Source: an uncultured Blastococcus sp. (lineage in GTDB: Bacteria > Actinomycetota > Actinomycetes > Mycobacteriales > Antricoccaceae). Taken from it: a stretch of DNA of 6,728 nt. Location: contig CAMIGT010000073.1 of assembly GCA_946221975.1 (NCBI GenBank), positions 1 to 6,728 of the forward strand, in the 5' to 3' direction. This document shows positions 1 through 3,933 of the stretch, one piece after another. The position numbers and the translations under genes are program-made. Positions within the stretch are counted from its first letter, which is position 1. Each line of letters opens with the position of its first letter. The notes beneath the pieces are model-generated. The model worked only from the letters and a program-made list of their open reading frames with translations. It was not told the origin of the DNA and ran no database searches.

Positions 1-492
1 GTGGACGGCGACGGCGAACGCGAGTCGCACGTACATCCCCGAGCTGTAGAACTTCACCTGGGTGTCGATGAACTCCGCGACGCCGGAGAACTCGACGATC
101 TCATCGAAGTGCCGTTCGGTCTCCTGCTGGGTCAGCCCCAGGATCGAGGCGTTGAGGAAGACGTTTTCGCGTCCGGTCAGGTCCGGGTGGAAGCCCGCGC
201 CCAACTCGAGCAACGCGGCCACGCGGCCCCGGCGTTGCACCCGGCCGGTCGTGGGTGCCAGGATCCCGCCGATCACCTTCAGCAGCGTGCTCTTTCCCGA
301 GCCGTTGTGCCCGATCAGACCCACCGTGGTGCCGGTCTGGATATTGCAGTTGATGTCATGCAGTGCCCAGAAGTCCTCACGATGACGCTGGGAGGCCGAG
401 TGCGCGACAAGGCGCTCTTTGAGGCTCTTGTCGCGCCGGATGGTGAAGCGTTTTGAGACCTCTTCGACCCGGATGACATCAGGTGAACTCAC
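1..492 (-). CDS. wzt: Polysaccharide ABC exporter, ATP-binding subunit (Wzt-like), 3' partial
   Basis: This is the ATPase subunit of an ABC exporter that powers movement of a lipid-linked polysaccharide across the cytoplasmic membrane. The visible 164 residues are the N-terminal part of the nucleotide-binding domain. Walker A is GHNGSGKST at residues 61-69. The Q-loop region reads LLELGAGF at 94-101, with Glu replacing Gln as is usual in Wzt/TagH proteins. The signature motif is YSSGM at 149-153 in place of LSGGQ, also typical of this subfamily. The window edge cuts the gene just before Walker B, so that motif, the H-loop and any C-terminal glycan-binding domain cannot be judged. The GTG at 492 is the only usable start: an in-frame stop, which is also the permease stop codon, lies three codons upstream. 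A weak AGGAG (minus strand, 509-505) lies 12 bases before it. The 6-base gap to the permease indicates one transcript and coupled translation. The substrate is unknown. Confidence 0.93.
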   Translation of the reverse strand, partial: MSSPDVIRVEEVSKRFTIRRDKSLKERLVAHSASQRHREDFWALHDINCNIQTGTTVGLIGHNGSGKSTLLKVIGGILAPTTGRVQRRGRVAALLELGAGFHPDLTGRENVFLNASILGLTQQETERHFDEIVEFSGVAEFIDTQVKFYSSGMYVRLAFAVAVH

Positions 493-498
493 GGCGAC

Positions 499-1440
499 TT
501 ACAGCTCCTGGGCGAAGTTCGCCTGTAGACGGTTGAATATCCGGTGCGCGAACCACAACAAGACGAACCCGACGGCGAGCGCGACCAGCATCGCCAGCCA
601 GAGGTTCGGCGGGAAGTTGACGACGCCTTCCTGATGCGATCCGTCGATCCAGAACGCCTTCTGCGCGCCGAGTACGGCGAGGGTGACCGGGTTCGACAGA
701 TACAGCCACTCCAGCACCGTGCCGCCGATCTTGCTCTCGACGAAGCTGAAGGAGTAGACGATTGGTGAGGCCCAGAACAGAACGATGAGGGCGACCTCGA
801 CGAGGTGCTGCACGTCGCGCAGGTAGACGTTGATCGCGGACAGGGCGAGGGCGAAGGCGAACCCGTAGACGAGCACCAGCGCTAGCGACAGCGGCGCATA
901 GAGCAGGCTCCAGTGCCACGGCGCCGAACCGCTCACGATGGTCGCCACGAGCAAGATGACGAGCTGAACCCCGAAGTTGAACAGCGCTCCGCCGACCGTG
1001 GCGAGTGGGTAGATCTCGCGGGGCACATAGATCTTCTTGATGAGCCCGGCGTTCGAGGTGATGGACGTCGTACCAGAGGTCAGGATCTCCGAGAAGAGGC
1101 TCCACATCGACAGGCCCACGAACACGAAGATCGCGAAGCTGGGAATCGACCGCGCCAGCCCCAGGATCTGGCCGATGGCAAAGAAGTAGACCAGGAACTG
1201 CGCGAGAGGGCGGACCAGGCTCCACACCAAACCCAGCGAGCTGTCCTTGTAGCGGGCTTTGAGCTCCCGGTTGACCAGCAGACCGAGCAGCTCGCGATGG
1301 GAGAGGACCGCGCGGATACTGGCGATCCCACTACGACGCGCGCCGTTATGGCCCTCGGCTACGGTCTCGAAGGGTAGGTTCTCCAGGCGCTCGGCGCGCG
1401 CACGGGCGGCCGCGGACGGCGCACTGGTCAGACTGTCCAT
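499..1440 (-). CDS. wzm: Polysaccharide ABC exporter, ABC-2 type permease (Wzm/TagG-like)
   Basis: This is the membrane subunit (313 residues) of the exporter whose ATPase follows 6 bases downstream. Residues 1-65 are a cytoplasmic tail, longer than in many relatives, with an Ala/Arg-rich stretch. About six membrane helices follow, near 71-92, 102-119, 144-170, 178-203, 213-231 and 279-297. Family hallmarks are RELKARYKDSSLG at 58-70 before helix 1, VPREIYPLA at 139-147, the INVYLRDVQH loop at 203-212, and the C-terminal LQANFAQEL, all characteristic of ABC-2 O-antigen, teichoic acid and galactan exporters. The ATG at 1440 is the first possible start after an in-frame TGA at 1482-1480. No Shine-Dalgarno sequence precedes it, which fits a leaderless or very short-leader mRNA. 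Actinobacterial relatives include the Wzm/Wzt pair that exports arabinogalactan precursor in mycobacteria. Whether this pair carries galactan or another glycan cannot be read from the sequence. Confidence 0.93.
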   Translation of the reverse strand: MDSLTSAPSAAARARAERLENLPFETVAEGHNGARRSGIASIRAVLSHRELLGLLVNRELKARYKDSSLGLVWSLVRPLAQFLVYFFAIGQILGLARSIPSFAIFVFVGLSMWSLFSEILTSGTTSITSNAGLIKKIYVPREIYPLATVGGALFNFGVQLVILLVATIVSGSAPWHWSLLYAPLSLALVLVYGFAFALALSAINVYLRDVQHLVEVALIVLFWASPIVYSFSFVESKIGGTVLEWLYLSNPVTLAVLGAQKAFWIDGSHQEGVVNFPPNLWLAMLVALAVGFVLLWFAHRIFNRLQANFAQEL

Positions 1441-1449
1441 ATCGGGACC

Positions 1450-1455
1450 ATTGTA
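1450..1455 (-). promoter_or_regulatory. Candidate -10 box for the exporter operon
   Basis: On the minus strand the hexamer TACAAT ends 9 bases before the permease ATG. It matches the actinobacterial TAnnnT -10 consensus at all three fixed positions. A start site 6-8 bases downstream would give an mRNA with only a few leader bases, consistent with the lack of a Shine-Dalgarno sequence. I see no convincing -35 hexamer at 16-18 bases, which is common for actinobacterial promoters. Confidence 0.45.
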
Positions 1456-1554
1456 GGGACTGATTTTCCCACCGCGACCTCAGCGGCTCGCGATGTCGTC
1501 ACACACCTGCGCCTGCACTGCGTTGGCATCCGACGTCGAGCGAGTACGCCGCGG

Positions 1555-1560
1555 TAGCCT
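1555..1560 (+). promoter_or_regulatory. Weak candidate -10 box for the membrane protein gene
   Basis: TAGCCT fits the loose TAnnnT pattern and lies 37 bases upstream of the chosen ATG at 1598, leaving room for a short leader that includes the ribosome site. There is no good -35 partner: TTGGCA at 1523-1528 is 26 bases away, which is too far. If this promoter is real, the upstream ATG at 1493 cannot be the start from this transcript. Confidence 0.25.
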
Positions 1561-1587
1561 TACCGCCGAACATCCCCGGTGCGACGC

Positions 1588-1591
1588 GAGG
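1588..1591 (+). promoter_or_regulatory. Ribosome binding site deciding the start at 1598
   Basis: GAGG is placed 6 bases before the ATG at 1598. The alternative in-frame ATG at 1493 has no purine-rich sequence at a usable distance, so this site favours the shorter protein. Confidence 0.55.
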
Positions 1592-1597
1592 TTTTAC

Positions 1598-3127
1598 ATG
1601 CAGCAGTCCGGTTCTTCGTCCGTTGGCTCGGACGAGGAGAGAGCCCGCGAGCCCGCGGCAGAGGCTGCCGATCATGTGAGCGAACGCACGCCCGACGCGA
1701 GCTCGGACGGGACGGAACTGCCCGACGAGCCGACCGCTGCGGCCGGCAGCACAGCTGTGCGCGGGTCGAAGTGGCGAGCCGTCGACGTACTCCGCAGAGT
1801 CTGGGTCGCGATCGTGCTCGTCATCGTGGGATCGGGCTACCTGGGATACGCCACCTACAGCCACTCCGATGCGTTGTCACCGATCGACGAGTGGGTCTAT
1901 GTGGACTACCTGCTAAAGGTTCCCGACCAGGGGATCGTGCGGCAGGGCGAGGACGTCGGCACGGCCGCCCGCGAGATCATCTCGTGTGACGGACTTCAGG
2001 CCTACGGTCGCCAAGGCGCCGAGTGCGGCGCGGATTACGCCGATGACAGCGGTTATCCCTATCAGGGAAAGACAACCGCCGACGCCTACACGCCCATCTA
2101 CTTCCAGGTGACCTACTGGACGACCAAGGCGATTCAAGCGGTCTCTGGGGAAGACTTCATCGACGCGGCGAGGCTCACCAGCGTCATCTGGCTCGACATC
2201 GGGCTTGTGCTGCTTGTCGTGCTGATGCGTCGGTTCAAGATTCCCGACCTGATGATTCTGGCCGCGGGACTGGTCATCATCGGCTCGCCGTACGCCTGGT
2301 GGACCTACTCGTATATCGGCACCGACGCACCGACCCTCGCACTAGCGTGCGTGGTCACCTACTGCGCCCTCGGGGTGATGCAGGGGCGAAGCCGAGGGTG
2401 GTGGTTTATCGGCTGGTCGGTCCTCGCGACCCTGGTCAAGGTCACAAACATCTTCGCCGTCGGGCTCGGCGTACTCCTGATTTTGCTGGGGTGGTTCTTC
2501 CGCTGGCGGGTGGAGCGGCGGGCCGGGCGATCCACACCACCGCTCGCGCCGGTGTGGATCGCGCTCGGTGCCGCCGGCCTCGCGATTGGTCTCGAGGCCG
2601 CCTGGCTGGTTATCCGCGGCGCCATCGCGGTCGGGCCGATCCCCGACCAGGAAGGCCTGTCCGCCCTCGGTATCGCGGAGCTGATCAGCCAGTCGACCAA
2701 CTTCATCGAGGGTGCACTCAGCTCTAACGTCGTCCTGAGCGGCACCTCGGCACTGACGTATGCCTATCCCATCCCCACTGGATACGTGCGTCCGCTCGCG
2801 TGGATTGGGGCGCTGGCGGTGATCGGTTCGCTGCTGGCCGCGCGCGCGAGCTGGCAGCGACAAGCGCTCCGATGGTCGACCGCCCTGGCGGCCGTCGCGT
2901 TTCCTCCGGTGCTGGCGGTAGTGATGACGCTGAGCCAGGGCTACTACTTCGTACTGCCGTCGCGATACGGCGCAGCGTTGATCCCGATCTACTTCGTGCT
3001 GCTCGGACTGCTGATGCGCAACCGAATCTTGCAAGTGATCCTCGGCGTGTACGGCACGGGGCTCATCTTCTGGGGAATCGGATTCGCGAGTTTCTACTGG
3101 GGCTCGCAGTTTGGCTACCACCCGTGA
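1598..3127 (+). CDS. Multi-pass membrane protein, GT-C glycosyltransferase-like
   Basis: This is a 509-residue integral membrane protein of unassigned function. Residues 1-60 are polar, acidic and probably disordered. About ten to eleven hydrophobic helices follow, near 68-87, 192-210, 216-234, 242-262, 268-302 (two), 318-338, 398-415, 428-448, 458-474 and 477-498. Between the first two lies a roughly 100-residue loop, probably extracytoplasmic. It holds an acidic SPIDEW pair (D97, E98) right after helix 1, C130 and C143 that could form a disulfide, and an aromatic YTPIYF motif at 164-169. An acidic motif after the first helix plus a PxxY-type motif before the second resembles GT-C fold enzymes and DUF2142-like proteins, which use polyprenyl-phosphate sugars. 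I infer, but cannot prove, a role in outer-face glycan assembly. An in-frame ATG at 1493 would add 35 unremarkable residues; 1598 is preferred for its ribosome site. The gene is divergent from a glycan exporter and followed by a methyltransferase. Confidence 0.8.
   Translation: MQQSGSSSVGSDEERAREPAAEAADHVSERTPDASSDGTELPDEPTAAAGSTAVRGSKWRAVDVLRRVWVAIVLVIVGSGYLGYATYSHSDALSPIDEWVYVDYLLKVPDQGIVRQGEDVGTAAREIISCDGLQAYGRQGAECGADYADDSGYPYQGKTTADAYTPIYFQVTYWTTKAIQAVSGEDFIDAARLTSVIWLDIGLVLLVVLMRRFKIPDLMILAAGLVIIGSPYAWWTYSYIGTDAPTLALACVVTYCALGVMQGRSRGWWFIGWSVLATLVKVTNIFAVGLGVLLILLGWFFRWRVERRAGRSTPPLAPVWIALGAAGLAIGLEAAWLVIRGAIAVGPIPDQEGLSALGIAELISQSTNFIEGALSSNVVLSGTSALTYAYPIPTGYVRPLAWIGALAVIGSLLAARASWQRQALRWSTALAAVAFPPVLAVVMTLSQGYYFVLPSRYGAALIPIYFVLLGLLMRNRILQVILGVYGTGLIFWGIGFASFYWGSQFGYHP
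2527..2562. repeat. Perfect 12-bp inverted repeat inside the membrane protein gene
   Basis: The arms are GCGATCCACACC (2527-2538) and GGTGTGGATCGC (2551-2562), perfectly complementary, around a 12-base GC-rich loop. The repeat lies in the codons for the hydrophilic loop and the start of the following helix, near residues 310-322. No T-run follows, so it is not an ordinary intrinsic terminator. Its role is unknown. It could be an mRNA hairpin or a protein site, or a chance product of coding sequence. Confidence 0.75.
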
Positions 3128-3164
3128 TTGGATTCGAGCCAACATCCGGCACGAAGGCGAGGTA

Positions 3165-3170
3165 GGGGAG
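3165..3170 (+). promoter_or_regulatory. Ribosome binding site of the methyltransferase
   Basis: GGGGAG lies 4 bases before the ATG at 3175. An in-frame TAG at 3163-3165 excludes any upstream start, so the start is fixed. Confidence 0.7.
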
Positions 3171-3174
3171 CTAT

Positions 3175-3885
3175 ATGCAGGTGAGCCGAGGCGTGGCGAT
3201 TGCGGTGCAGTATGTGCTGGATGAGGTGATTCCGCCGCGGCTGCGCGACAGCAAGCTGCTGATGTACCCCTTGATGCGGTTGATTTTGAAGGCACAGGCC
3301 CGCGAGTTCATGTCGTTCAAGGACTACTTCTTTCGCGCCTCGCCCCAACAGATTGCCGACCTTTACGCGCGGGTCGAAGAAGTCGGTTCGCTGCAGGGCG
3401 AATCGGATCTCAACAAGCGTTCGGTGCAGCGGATCATGGAACTGATCAGCGGCCGCGACGTACTCGAGGTGGGCTGCGGGCGGGGATATCTGGCTGGCGT
3501 CATGGCAACCAAGCACCCGGTGACGGCATCGGACATCGTCCTCGCCGACGGGGTAGCCGAGCGCTACCCGGATGTCTCCTTCGTCGTCTCGGACATCGAG
3601 AATCTCCATTTCGCCGACAACGCGTTTGAGACGGTGGTCTGCACCCACACGCTCGAACACACCAAGAACCTGCATCGCGCGATCTCCGAGCTGCGCCGGG
3701 TCGGCTCCAAGGAGTTGATCGTCGTCGTACCCCGGCAGCGGCCGTACAAGTACACGTTTAGCTTGCACTCGCACTTCTTCCCGTATCGCTGGTCGTTGGA
3801 GAGTGCGTTCGGTGGGCGGGACTCTGCGCAGATCGAACGGCACGGCGACTGGCTTTACTACGAACGCCTCGACCAGGAGCGATAG
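3175..3885 (+). CDS. Class I SAM-dependent methyltransferase
   Basis: This is a 236-residue, probably cytoplasmic, methyltransferase that would use S-adenosylmethionine. The Rossmann-type core starts near residue 90. Motif I is VLEVGCGRG at 96-104 (SAM-binding glycine-rich loop), D120 is the likely ribose-binding acidic residue, VSDIENLHF at 138-146 is the next SAM-contacting segment, and TLEHT at 159-163 followed by LIVVVP at 181-186 completes the Methyltransf_11-like pattern. Residues 1-90 form a basic and aromatic N-terminal region that could bind substrate or membrane. The C-terminal HSHFFPY at 198-204 is of a type I associate with methyltransferases in polysaccharide clusters. The substrate is unknown. 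The 47-base gap from the GT-C-like gene, with no terminator, suggests co-transcription. A sugar or polyprenyl-glycan substrate is therefore plausible but inferred. Small-molecule or lipid methylation (for example quinone-type) is the main alternative. Confidence 0.88.
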   Translation: MQVSRGVAIAVQYVLDEVIPPRLRDSKLLMYPLMRLILKAQAREFMSFKDYFFRASPQQIADLYARVEEVGSLQGESDLNKRSVQRIMELISGRDVLEVGCGRGYLAGVMATKHPVTASDIVLADGVAERYPDVSFVVSDIENLHFADNAFETVVCTHTLEHTKNLHRAISELRRVGSKELIVVVPRQRPYKYTFSLHSHFFPYRWSLESAFGGRDSAQIERHGDWLYYERLDQER

Positions 3886-3888
3886 CCT
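3883..3888 (+). promoter_or_regulatory. Weak candidate -10 box before the glutamate dehydrogenase
   Basis: TAGCCT overlaps the methyltransferase stop codon and lies 45 bases upstream of the dehydrogenase ATG. It is the same hexamer as the candidate at 1555-1560 and fits TAnnnT, but no -35 element is recognisable. The alternative is read-through from the methyltransferase gene. Confidence 0.25.
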
Positions 3889-3925
3889 ACCGGTGAGGGG
3901 CACAACGGGGTGTCGCTCACACTCC

Positions 3926-3930
3926 GGAGG
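3926..3930 (+). promoter_or_regulatory. Strong Shine-Dalgarno sequence of the glutamate dehydrogenase
   Basis: GGAGG is the best ribosome site in the window. It is 3 bases from the ATG at 3934 and 6 bases from the next codon, GTG at 3937, so by spacing alone the GTG is at least as good a start. An in-frame TAG at 3931-3933 rules out anything further upstream. Confidence 0.75.
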
Positions 3931-3933
3931 TAG

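Noticed and set aside
1493..1597. N-terminal extension of the membrane protein from the upstream ATG
   Set aside because: The 35 extra residues have no recognisable feature and the ATG lacks a ribosome site, whereas the ATG at 1598 has GAGG at 6 bases. Not fully excluded.
2828..2860. TCGCTGC/GCAGCGA dyad around a CG-rich core
   Set aside because: It is a 7-bp stem with a 19-base loop in GC-rich coding sequence, which is expected by chance.
3128..3142. TTGG...CCAA dyad with a TTCGAG core after the membrane protein stop, resembling a terminator or tRNA T-arm
   Set aside because: The stem is only 4 bp, there is no T-run, and no tRNA acceptor or anticodon arm can be built around it.
2342..3295. 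Minus-strand reading frame of 317 codons opposite the membrane protein gene
   Set aside because: Its composition is Arg/Gln/His-rich without motifs, and it crosses the junction of two well-supported plus-strand genes.
3115..3903. Minus-strand reading frame of 262 codons opposite the methyltransferase
   Set aside because: The plus strand encodes clear SAM-binding motifs over the same bases; the antisense product shows no recognisable domain.
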